Assembly (NCBI GenBank): GCA_019634575.1
Contig: JAHCAY010000003.1
Location: forward strand, 62,001 to 126,000
DNA length: 64,000 bases
Origin: Candidatus Didemnitutus sp.
Lineage (GTDB): Bacteria; Verrucomicrobiota; Verrucomicrobiia; Opitutales; Opitutaceae
Reading direction: 5' to 3'
Shown here piece by piece: positions 24,336 to 31,916 of the stretch; position 1 is the stretch's first letter; the number at the start of each line of letters is the position of its first letter. A program made the translations under genes and the position numbers. The notes under the pieces were generated by a model. The model worked only from the letters and a program-made list of their open reading frames with translations. It searched no databases and was not told the origin of the DNA.

Positions 24336-25187
24336 ATGAACTCCTTCCCCGGCCGCCCTCCCCGCGCCCGCGAGCCCCTGCGCTCGCCGTGGTTTCGCCG
24401 CGCGCTCTGGCTCAGCATCCTCGCCACCTTCCTCGGCGTCGCCTGGTCGTGGCAAGCCACGCACTTCGCCCGCCGCGAGCGCGAGTCCGCCCTCGCCCGC
24501 CAGGCGCGCGCGCACGCGCTCGACCTTTCGCTCGTCGAACTCTCCGCCGCCGCCACGCAGGCCGACGCCGCCGCGGAAGTCTTCCTCGTCACCTGGCGCT
24601 CCTCTTTTCTCGACGACGCCCTCGCCACCGAGGATGCCCTGCGCCGCCGGCTCGCGGACCTGCGCGCCACTTCGGCAGCCGACACCACGCTCGCACCCGA
24701 GCTCGACACGCTCGATTCGCTGCTCGCCCAGCGCCGGGAAAATTTCGCGCAACTGATCGCGTGGGCGCGCGCCGGCCAGTTCAACCGCGTGCGCGAGTGG
24801 AGCGAAGCGCACCACGACGCCGTGCGCGCCACCGTGGTGCAAACCGCGATCGATGCGCTGATCGCGCGCCAGCATCGCGCCCGCGCCGTCGAGACCGCGG
24901 CGGTCGCCGCGGCTAGCCGCCGCAGCGACCGCGTCATGTATTTGAGTTGGACACTGGAGGCGTCGCTCTGCGCCCTCGTCGCGTGGCTCCTCTGGCGCTA
25001 CGAGCGCTCCCGCCAGCTCGTGATCATGTGCGCTTGGTCGCGCACGATCCAGTTCGAGGGCGAGTGGCTGACTTTCGAGCAATACCTCGAGCGCCGCTTC
25101 GGTCTGCAAACCTCCCACGGCGTCCGTCCGGAAGTCGCCGCGCAGATCGACGCGGAAGATCGCGAAAGCCAAGCCCACCGCCCGTAG
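24336..25187 (+). CDS. Membrane protein with CHASE3-like sensor domain, no output domain
   Basis: 283 residues. Two membrane segments (about 25-41 and 203-220) frame a mainly alpha-helical extracytoplasmic domain of about 160 residues rich in Ala, Arg and Glu (LVELSAAATQADAAAEVFL, LATEDALRRRLADLRA), as in CHASE3 sensors. CHASE3 domains usually precede a histidine kinase, cyclase or chemoreceptor. Here only about 60 cytoplasmic residues follow (EGEWLTFEQYLERRFG), with no kinase motif. It may pass a signal to a separate partner or be a remnant of a kinase. It is convergent with the GH36 gene, 13 bp away. Confidence 0.62.
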   Translation: MNSFPGRPPRAREPLRSPWFRRALWLSILATFLGVAWSWQATHFARRERESALARQARAHALDLSLVELSAAATQADAAAEVFLVTWRSSFLDDALATEDALRRRLADLRATSAADTTLAPELDTLDSLLAQRRENFAQLIAWARAGQFNRVREWSEAHHDAVRATVVQTAIDALIARQHRARAVETAAVAAASRRSDRVMYLSWTLEASLCALVAWLLWRYERSRQLVIMCAWSRTIQFEGEWLTFEQYLERRFGLQTSHGVRPEVAAQIDAEDRESQAHRP

Positions 25188-25200
25188 GCACCCCGCCCGC

Positions 25201-27366
25201 TCAATCCACGTCAGCGTGGAGCAAAATCACGCCGCCCACCCACTCCGCGCTCGGGTGCCAGCTGACGGTTTTCGCATCCGCCATCGTCGGAGCCGCATCG
25301 CCCCAGGCATTTGCCACGCGCCAACTCCGCGCGCCGGGCAAGGCAAGTTGCAGCACCGCGGGCGCATCGGCGAACGCGTGCCAGACGGCGAGCACCCGAC
25401 GCCCGTCCGAGCTCGTGAAGGTCACGACTTGGTTTCCCGTTGGCCGCGCCAGCGATTCACCCGTCGAGCGGCGGCACCGCGCAACGCCGTCGCGAATCAA
25501 CGGCGCCACTTCCCGATAAAACGCGATCGCCTCCGCCAGGCGCGCCCACCGCGCCTCGTCCAGCGCGCCGACATCGCCCGAGAGGCACATGCGGCCGAGG
25601 AAGGTGGCGGCGAGCGAGTAGTTCAGCCGCGCGGGGCTGTCGCCCGCCCGCAACACCGCCCAAATCTGTTTCTGCGCCGACCAGACGAGCGGGTTGAGAT
25701 TCGCCGCGATCAACGGGATGTCCGACGTCTCGTGCGCATCGGAAAACGAGCTCATCGCCGTCAGCGCCATCATCGATGGCTCCAGCCGATGCCCACCGGA
25801 CGAACAGTTTTCGATCACGAGGTCCGGCAACTCGCGCCGCAATCGCGCGAAGAACCGCTGCACGCCCGCGAGGTGTTCGCGGAGATTTTCCCCGGGCGAA
25901 AGCGGTCCGTCGACGCCGGGGCCGATCGAGTCATTGCAATCGACCTTGAGGTAGCCGAAACCGTCGTCGCGCAGGCGCGCCAATACGCGCTCCGCGAGAA
26001 AATCGTGCACCCACGGATCGCGGAAATCCCAGAAGCGGCGCGGGCCTACCTCCAGCGGCACGCCGTCGCGGTGGAGTTGATGCGACGTCTCGTGCCACGC
26101 CGCCGAACCGAGATTGATGGCCTCGAATTCGAACCACAGGCCCGGCACCAATCCGCGCGCGCGGATCGCCGCCGTCGTCGCGCGCAAGCCGCCGGGAAAC
26201 GCGCGGCGGTTCACGCGCCAGTCGCCATTCTGTTGGAATTGGTCGCCCGGTCGTTCCGCCCAGCCGTCGTCGATCACCAAGTAGCGCACGCCCGTGCCGG
26301 CGAGCCGGTCGGCGAGCGCGACGAGCGAATCGTGCGTTGGATGCCCCCACGACGTGCACCATTCGTTGAAGACGACGGGCAGCTCCGCCTCGCCTGTTGG
26401 CAACGGTTCTGCGCGCCCCCGCGCGGCGTTCAGCAGACGGTCACAGGCTTCGTCCACGCCTCCGACGGCGACCGTCAGAAAGGCCTCCGGCGCAGTCACG
26501 CTCGCACCCGGCGCCAGCGGGTGCCGCCACTCGCCGGCGAGCCGATCGGGGCCGCCGCCACTGAGCGCGACCTGATCCGCGCGGCGGAAAATTTCCAGAT
26601 TCCACGTTCCGGGCGTGGCGACTTGCGCCGCCCAAGTCACGCCCGCAGCCCGGTCTTCGAGACCGACGAACGGGAACCAGCCGTTGACCGGCAAGGAGCC
26701 CGCCTGACCGAAACGCTCGCTGCGCACGCCGTGGCCGGTCCACGAGCGTTCGAGGTGCAGCGCTTCAAGGGTGCGCTCCTCGTGTCGTCCTTCCGCGCTC
26801 CACGCGCTGCGGAAGCGGTGCATGTGCAATCGACCGGATGCGTCGTCCGCGGCGAAGGGAGTCAGACCACCGAGCGAAAAGGCACTGAGATAGTCGAGCG
26901 TGAGCGGGCGATTCGTCGGATTCTCCGCTGTGACACGCACCGTTGCGACGCCGGTTCGCGGGTCGACGGACAGTGCGTGGCGACACACGAGGCCGCACGC
27001 GGCCGCGAGCACGGTCGTGAGCACGACATCGCCGTCGACTTCGGCCCGGCTGTGCTCGCGCACGGCTAAGCTCGCCGTGGTCGCGCTGTGCCGCAGCGTG
27101 CGGCCGTGGGCGAATCCGCCGGGCAACACGTCACCGCTGACGTGCGCGTGCACGAGCGGATCGACTTCCCAGGCGCGCGAGCGGTTCCACTGCGCGGGGA
27201 GTTGCGTGATCGCGGGCGAATCGAGCCATTCGCGCGGCGCGACCGCATCGCGTGCGCGCGCGAGCGGCAGCAGTTGCAGCCCCCAAGCATCCGGCCGGTC
27301 CTCGGGTGCGACGTAGCGCACGAGAAGATCACCGATGGGATATTCGGCGCGAACGAGGATCGGCAT
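25201..27366 (-). CDS. GH36 alpha-galactosidase
   Basis: 721-residue family 36 enzyme removing terminal alpha-galactose. The N-terminal beta-sandwich (about 1-310) precedes a TIM barrel with VIDDGWAER, FEFEAINLGS, the nucleophile aspartate in FGYLKVDCND, the ENCSSGGHR motif of bacterial GH36, and the acid/base region SSFSDAHETSD. I used the ATG at 27366 (MPILVRAEY); no signal peptide is seen, so it probably acts on imported oligosaccharides. It lies 73 bp after the TonB receptor stop on the same strand, with a hairpin between them. Confidence 0.93.
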   Translation of the reverse strand: MPILVRAEYPIGDLLVRYVAPEDRPDAWGLQLLPLARARDAVAPREWLDSPAITQLPAQWNRSRAWEVDPLVHAHVSGDVLPGGFAHGRTLRHSATTASLAVREHSRAEVDGDVVLTTVLAAACGLVCRHALSVDPRTGVATVRVTAENPTNRPLTLDYLSAFSLGGLTPFAADDASGRLHMHRFRSAWSAEGRHEERTLEALHLERSWTGHGVRSERFGQAGSLPVNGWFPFVGLEDRAAGVTWAAQVATPGTWNLEIFRRADQVALSGGGPDRLAGEWRHPLAPGASVTAPEAFLTVAVGGVDEACDRLLNAARGRAEPLPTGEAELPVVFNEWCTSWGHPTHDSLVALADRLAGTGVRYLVIDDGWAERPGDQFQQNGDWRVNRRAFPGGLRATTAAIRARGLVPGLWFEFEAINLGSAAWHETSHQLHRDGVPLEVGPRRFWDFRDPWVHDFLAERVLARLRDDGFGYLKVDCNDSIGPGVDGPLSPGENLREHLAGVQRFFARLRRELPDLVIENCSSGGHRLEPSMMALTAMSSFSDAHETSDIPLIAANLNPLVWSAQKQIWAVLRAGDSPARLNYSLAATFLGRMCLSGDVGALDEARWARLAEAIAFYREVAPLIRDGVARCRRSTGESLARPTGNQVVTFTSSDGRRVLAVWHAFADAPAVLQLALPGARSWRVANAWGDAAPTMADAKTVSWHPSAEWVGGVILLHADVD

Positions 27367-27373
27367 GCGGGTT

Positions 27374-27413
27374 CCTAAAGGCAAAGCGGCGAAAGTCGCG
27401 AGACTTTCGCCGC
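27374..27413 (-). terminator. Strong hairpin between TonB receptor and GH36 gene
   Basis: Bases 27386-27397 and 27402-27413 form a perfect 12-bp stem (GCGGCGAAAGTC and its complement) with a four-base loop. On the minus strand it is followed by TTTGCCTTT. It probably ends or weakens transcription from the receptor gene, so that GH36 is expressed at a lower level, and it would also stabilise the receptor mRNA. Confidence 0.7.
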
Positions 27414-27439
27414 CGGAAACGTTCAGAATGCGCCGGCGC

Positions 27440-30100
27440 TCAGAAGCGCGTGGTAGCCGAGAAGGTCAGCGTGCGCGGGTTCGACCAAGTGCGGCCGCCG
27501 GCGGAGTAGAGCTTGTCGGTCAGGTTCTCGATGTTGAGCTGCAGATCGACGGGGCGACTGGCGACAGTCACGCGGTGGCCGATCGCCGCGTCGAACACGG
27601 TCCAGCCCGGCAGGACGGTGCCCCACGAGGAATTGCTGGCCAGCGGCATGACGGAAGTCTGGTAACGCACACCGAGGCCGAGCCAGAGGTCCTTCAGCTT
27701 GCCCTCGGTGAAGGAGTATTTTTGCCAGACGCGGACGGTGTCGTCCGGCGTGTTGTCGAGCGGGCGGCCATTGAGAATCGAATAGTCGATCATCGACTGC
27801 GCGGTGGCAGCGGTGCCGGTGAGCGGCTTGGAGAGCGTGAGCTTGTTGGTCCAGAGATGGCTGGCTTCGAAGGTCATCGTGTAATTGCGATTCGGCATCC
27901 AGGTGAAGCCGATCTCGATGCCGGCGGAGGTGTTGCCATCGATGGTGCGGTTCCACTGGACCTTGGCGGTTTGCGCGAGGTTCTGCGTGGCCGGGTTGGG
28001 GTCGACGGCCGTGCCGACATTGCGCGGATCGTTGGCCGTGCGCTCGTTGTCGATGATGACGGTGTTGTGGCGGGTGAGCTTGAACACACCGACGCGACCG
28101 ATGAGGCGGCGGTCGAAGAACTCGACCTTGAGGCCGGCCTCGCGGCCGACGCCTTCGAGGTCGGGCACGGGATTGGCGGCGCGTTCCTCGGGCGTGACGA
28201 GCGCGGTGAAGCCGGAGGCGGCGTTGATGAGCGAGCCGGCGGGCACGGCCTCCGTGCCGACGTTCTGGCTGGCATAGAAGTTGAGGCCGGGGAACGGTTC
28301 ATAGACGAGGCCGACCGTGTAGGAGTCCGTGGTGGTCTGGTCCGTGTGGAGGAAGCGTTGCAGGCGGGTGCGGTTGCGATCGAGATTCCAGGAGTCCTGC
28401 TGGATGCGCGTGTTGCGATAGCCGCCGAAGACCGTGACGCGGTCCTTCCAGAAACTGCCGCTGTAGGCGGCGTAACCGGCCTCGGGGTAGATGCGCGAGT
28501 AGCTCTGGGCGGTCACGCCCGGGGCGAGCGTGTCGTCGGCCCACGTGAGGATGGATTCGTAGTTCGGCACGCTGTGCACGCGCGGATCGAAGTAGTTGAG
28601 GATATTCGAGCCGGTCAGGCTGGCGGGCGAGCCGGTGACGTTGGACGAGCCGGTGACGGCGGCGAGGCTGTTGAAATTGAAGGTCGGATTGACGGACCAA
28701 GCCTGATTGTAGGCCGCTTCGTAGCCCGCGAGGAGCTTGTGCTTCACCTTGAGGAATTCCTTGGTGAACACGGCCTCGAGCTTGCCGGTGAGGGGGATTT
28801 CCTCGCGCTTCGTGGCGGTCGTCGTCGCGGAGAGCAGCGGCGTGCTGCCGTCCGGGTAGCGGCGGAGCGCGTTGCTGAAGAAGGTGGTGTAGCTGTGCTG
28901 ATCGGCCCAGCGGCCGACGGCGCGGACCTCGAGCCAATCGGTGAGCAGCAGATTGGCTTCGCCTTCGACGAGATCGTATTTGGTGGAGAAAAAGTCATGT
29001 GCCCCGAAGTGGTTGGCGTCGTATCCGCCCGCCCAGTCGCCGGCGGTGAAGCTCTCGCCCTCGCCGAGGGAGCGCCAGCGGCCGTCGACATTGAACTTGT
29101 CGAGGCGCCAGTTGGCGAAGGTGCGGGCGATGCGCGTGCGGTATTCCGCCACGGTGTAGGGAATGCCGGCCAGCGCGCCGGTGCGGTTCTTGCCGAGATC
29201 GAGCAGCGCTTGCGAGGGATTGTCGTAGTCCGCCTGGTAGGCCGCGGTGGACTGCATGGAGTTGCTCACCATGTTGCCGCGCAGGTCGCGATGGGCGTAT
29301 TCGAGGCGGGTGGTGAGCTTGCGGAACGGAGTCCACGTCACCTGCGGATTGATGAAGAACGTGGTCGAGTTGCTGGAGTCGCGCCAGGTGTTGTCGTCGC
29401 TGTATTGCGCGATCAGGCGGTAGGCGACCTTGTCCTTGTAGATCGGGCCGGTGAGGTCGGCCTTGAAGGCGTAGCTGTCGTTGGAGTCGACCTTGACGTT
29501 GAACTTGTAGGCGGGCGCGAACTGCGGCTTGGCGGTGACGAGGTTCATCACGCCGCCGAGTGTCGAACCGCCGATGAACACGGACATGGGGCCGCGGGCG
29601 ACCTCGACGCGGTCGACGTTTTCGGTGCCGAAGCCGAACTTCATCGGCAGGCCGTTGCGCTGGCTGATGTTGATCGGCTGGCCGCGGATGCGGGTGCGCA
29701 GCGGCTCGCCGCCGGTGACGGCGCCGACAGTCGGATCGATGCCCGCCGAATTGCGCGTGCCGCCGTCCATGCCGCCTTGGTCCGTGGTGAAGCCCGCGAG
29801 GTAATTCGCGACGCCGTTGAAGCCGAAGCCGCCCGTGTCATCGAGGAACTGCGCAGTGACGACGTTGATCGCGAGGGGAATCTTGGAAAGTTCGGTGGCG
29901 AAGCCGGTCGTCGCGACGGATTTGTCGGCCACATAGGCCGAGTCGCGACGGCTGCGCACCTCGAAGACGGAAAGTTGCACGACCTTGTCGCCTTCCGGCG
30001 GCGGAGTCGTCGACGGCAGCGCTTGCGCGGCGAGCCAGGGAGCGCTGGCCAGACAGCCAAGGGCGGCGAGAACCCGGGAGCCAAAGCGGGAGATGTTCAT
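27440..30100 (-). CDS. TonB-dependent outer-membrane receptor
   Basis: 886-residue transporter for oligosaccharides or siderophore-like ligands. After a signal peptide (about 1-26, ending WLAAQA) comes VVQLSVFEVRSRRDSAYVA, the leader commonly seen before the plug in Opitutaceae receptors. The plug (about 55-190) has RNGLPMKFG, VDRVEVARGP and GGVMNLVTAKP; the 22-strand barrel fills the rest and ends with the outer-membrane targeting phenylalanine (TTRF). No SusD partner lies beside it, as expected outside Bacteroidota. Its divergence from the esterase operon across a shared regulatory region suggests it imports that locus's glycan fragments. Confidence 0.94.
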   Translation of the reverse strand: MNISRFGSRVLAALGCLASAPWLAAQALPSTTPPPEGDKVVQLSVFEVRSRRDSAYVADKSVATTGFATELSKIPLAINVVTAQFLDDTGGFGFNGVANYLAGFTTDQGGMDGGTRNSAGIDPTVGAVTGGEPLRTRIRGQPINISQRNGLPMKFGFGTENVDRVEVARGPMSVFIGGSTLGGVMNLVTAKPQFAPAYKFNVKVDSNDSYAFKADLTGPIYKDKVAYRLIAQYSDDNTWRDSSNSTTFFINPQVTWTPFRKLTTRLEYAHRDLRGNMVSNSMQSTAAYQADYDNPSQALLDLGKNRTGALAGIPYTVAEYRTRIARTFANWRLDKFNVDGRWRSLGEGESFTAGDWAGGYDANHFGAHDFFSTKYDLVEGEANLLLTDWLEVRAVGRWADQHSYTTFFSNALRRYPDGSTPLLSATTTATKREEIPLTGKLEAVFTKEFLKVKHKLLAGYEAAYNQAWSVNPTFNFNSLAAVTGSSNVTGSPASLTGSNILNYFDPRVHSVPNYESILTWADDTLAPGVTAQSYSRIYPEAGYAAYSGSFWKDRVTVFGGYRNTRIQQDSWNLDRNRTRLQRFLHTDQTTTDSYTVGLVYEPFPGLNFYASQNVGTEAVPAGSLINAASGFTALVTPEERAANPVPDLEGVGREAGLKVEFFDRRLIGRVGVFKLTRHNTVIIDNERTANDPRNVGTAVDPNPATQNLAQTAKVQWNRTIDGNTSAGIEIGFTWMPNRNYTMTFEASHLWTNKLTLSKPLTGTAATAQSMIDYSILNGRPLDNTPDDTVRVWQKYSFTEGKLKDLWLGLGVRYQTSVMPLASNSSWGTVLPGWTVFDAAIGHRVTVASRPVDLQLNIENLTDKLYSAGGRTWSNPRTLTFSATTRF

Positions 30101-30280
30101 TGTCGGGGATGAGGTGGATTGAGGTTAGGTGACATCCGCAAGCGTGCAGCGTCCCGCGACGACACTTCCGCCGGCATGAGCCGACGACAAAGCGAGCACG
30201 AACGGGGTGAGACAGCGCACGGGGTTTACGGGGTTGTCTGCGTATGGCCCCCGGCGGCGCGCAGGAAAACCGCTGCGTTA

Positions 30281-30294
30281 CTGAAATCGCTCAG
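30281..30294. promoter_or_regulatory. Putative LacI operator, copy 1
   Basis: CTGAAATCGCTCAG lies in the 272-bp divergent region between the TonB receptor and esterase genes. The left half, CTGAAATCG, fits the GalR/LacI half-site pattern GTGNAANCG. It forms a perfect 12-bp inverted repeat with copy 2, about three helical turns away. Confidence 0.65.
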
Positions 30295-30313
30295 CCACCA
30301 GAGCGCTCGCGTC

Positions 30314-30327
30314 CTGAGCGATTTCGA
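30314..30327. promoter_or_regulatory. Putative LacI operator, copy 2 (inverted)
   Basis: CTGAGCGATTTCGA is the reverse orientation of copy 1; 12 bases pair perfectly with it (30283-30294 against 30314-30325). Two inverted sites 31 bp apart would suit a tetrameric or paired LacI repressor, or alternatively form an mRNA leader hairpin. Confidence 0.62.
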
Positions 30328-30372
30328 CGTCGTCTCGCTGGTGCGCCGCGCGCTTGCTCGGACGCTGTCCTC

Positions 30373-31860
30373 ATGCCCCGCTCCCCGCGTTTTCCGCTCC
30401 GCCGCTGGCTCGTCCCGCTCTTCGCGCTCCTGCTCGCCGGCGCGTTGCGCGCCGGACCCGTCCGCATCATGGCGGTGGGTGACTCGATCACCGCCGGCGC
30501 CGACTTCTTCTCCTGCTACCGCTATCCGCTCTGGGAAAAACTGTTCGCGGCGGGCTACGTCGTCGAATTCGTCGGCACGCAGACGAGCGCCACGCGCATC
30601 GGCCCGCTCGCGCATGAAGGCTACGGCGGCAAGAACACCGAATTTCTCGCCGCCACGGTGCCAGCGCATTTTCTCACCCACCCGGCGGATATCGTGCTGC
30701 TTCACAGCGGCCACAACCACTCGGTCGAGGAAAGGCCCGTGGCCGGCATCGTCGCCGCGACGGAGAAACTGATTGCCGCCTTCCGCGCCGCGAACCCGCA
30801 CGTCACCGTGCTGCTCGCTCAGGTGATCCCCGCCGGCAAGCTCCCAAAGTATTCCTACCTGTCGGAACTGAACGCCGCCCTTGCTGCCCTCGCCCAGCGA
30901 CTCGACCGCCCCGCGCAACGCATCGTCCTCGTCGATCAGGTGAGTGGTTTCGATTGGGCGGCCGATACGGTCGCCGACAAGGTTCATCCGAACGCCCGCG
31001 GAGCGGAAAAAATGGCGCAGTGCTGGTTTGAGGCGCTGCGCACGGTGCTGCCGAAGCCCGCCCGCGAGTTCGCGCCGCGACGTCTGACCTACAAGCACAC
31101 CGCCAATGCGGAGCTGCAGCTGCATGTGTTCGCGCCGCAGCTCGGCCGCGCGCCGTCTCCGTCGCACGGCCGTCCTGCCATCGTGTTCTTTTACGGCGGC
31201 GGTTGGACGCACGGCACGCCGCTGCAATTTTATCCTGAGTGCGCCTTCTTCGCGGACCACGGCCTCGTCGCCCTCAGCGCCGACTACCGCATCGCGTCCG
31301 CGCATGGTGCCACGCCGTTCGACAGCGCCGCCGACGCCCGTTCGGCACTCCGCTGGGTGCGGGCCCACGCGCACGAACTCGGCGTCGACCCCGATCGCAT
31401 CGCCGCCGCCGGCGCCTCGGCGGGCGGGCAACTCGCTGCGATCACCGCGTTGGCGACGGGACCCGACGATGCCACCGACGATCCGGGCGTCTCGCCGCAA
31501 CCCGACGCGCTGCTGCTCTGGTATCCAATCCTCGACACGAGCGCGGCCGGCTACGGCCACGCCTTGTTCGGCGAGCGTTTCGCCGAACTCTCGCCGCTCG
31601 CCCTCGTCCGCGCCGCACCGGAGCGCCTGCCACCGACGCTCATCCTGATGGGCGATGCGGACAACGCCACGCCCCCGGCCACTCTGCGTGCCTTCGAATC
31701 CGCTGCGCAGGCCGCGCGGCGCAACTGCGCGGTCGTCGTTTTTCCGGGCGGGAAACACCCGCTCTACGCCTACCGCGAAGGCGGGGAGCCTGGCCGCAGC
31801 CAAACCCTGGCCGCCGCGGTGAAATTCCTCGAGCGACTCGGCTGGCTGCCGGTTCACTGA
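30373..31860 (+). CDS. Secreted two-domain esterase: SGNH hydrolase fused to alpha/beta hydrolase
   Basis: 495-residue protein with a signal peptide (about 1-27). The first half is an SGNH/GDSL esterase: block I MAVGDSITAG (S38), block III reduced to HSGHNHS, and block V DKVHPNARG near residue 205. From about residue 230 an alpha/beta hydrolase of the BD-FAE/esterase type follows, with oxyanion FFYGGGWTHG, nucleophile elbow GASAGGQLA near residue 349, the acid in GDADNATPP and histidine in GGKHPLY. The fusion should remove two kinds of ester (such as acetyl and feruloyl or methyl) from one glycan. It heads the plus-strand operon. Confidence 0.87.
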   Translation: MPRSPRFPLRRWLVPLFALLLAGALRAGPVRIMAVGDSITAGADFFSCYRYPLWEKLFAAGYVVEFVGTQTSATRIGPLAHEGYGGKNTEFLAATVPAHFLTHPADIVLLHSGHNHSVEERPVAGIVAATEKLIAAFRAANPHVTVLLAQVIPAGKLPKYSYLSELNAALAALAQRLDRPAQRIVLVDQVSGFDWAADTVADKVHPNARGAEKMAQCWFEALRTVLPKPAREFAPRRLTYKHTANAELQLHVFAPQLGRAPSPSHGRPAIVFFYGGGWTHGTPLQFYPECAFFADHGLVALSADYRIASAHGATPFDSAADARSALRWVRAHAHELGVDPDRIAAAGASAGGQLAAITALATGPDDATDDPGVSPQPDALLLWYPILDTSAAGYGHALFGERFAELSPLALVRAAPERLPPTLILMGDADNATPPATLRAFESAAQAARRNCAVVVFPGGKHPLYAYREGGEPGRSQTLAAAVKFLERLGWLPVH

Positions 31861-31879
31861 GCGATTTCAGTGCGCACTG
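31855..31879. promoter_or_regulatory. Putative LacI operator copy 3 with overlapping perfect palindrome
   Basis: CTGAGCGATTTCAG (31857-31870) matches copies 1 and 2, and lies within the longer palindrome CACTGA-N6-TCAGTG (31855-31872). It overlaps CAGTGCGCACTG (31868-31879), a perfect 12-bp palindrome. The site covers the stop of the esterase gene and lies 37 bp before the GH2 start, so GH2 may have its own promoter or a roadblock here. Confidence 0.6.
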
Positions 31880-31916
31880 ATTCGCGCCGCGTTTCGTTCC
31901 CGCCGACAGTGCGGAT

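Noticed and set aside
27335..30112. Long open frame of over 900 codons antisense to the TonB receptor
   Set aside because: The high G+C third-position bias of the receptor gene keeps the opposite frame open; its translation is low-complexity Gly/Val/Arg/Glu without any domain, while the minus frame gives a full receptor.
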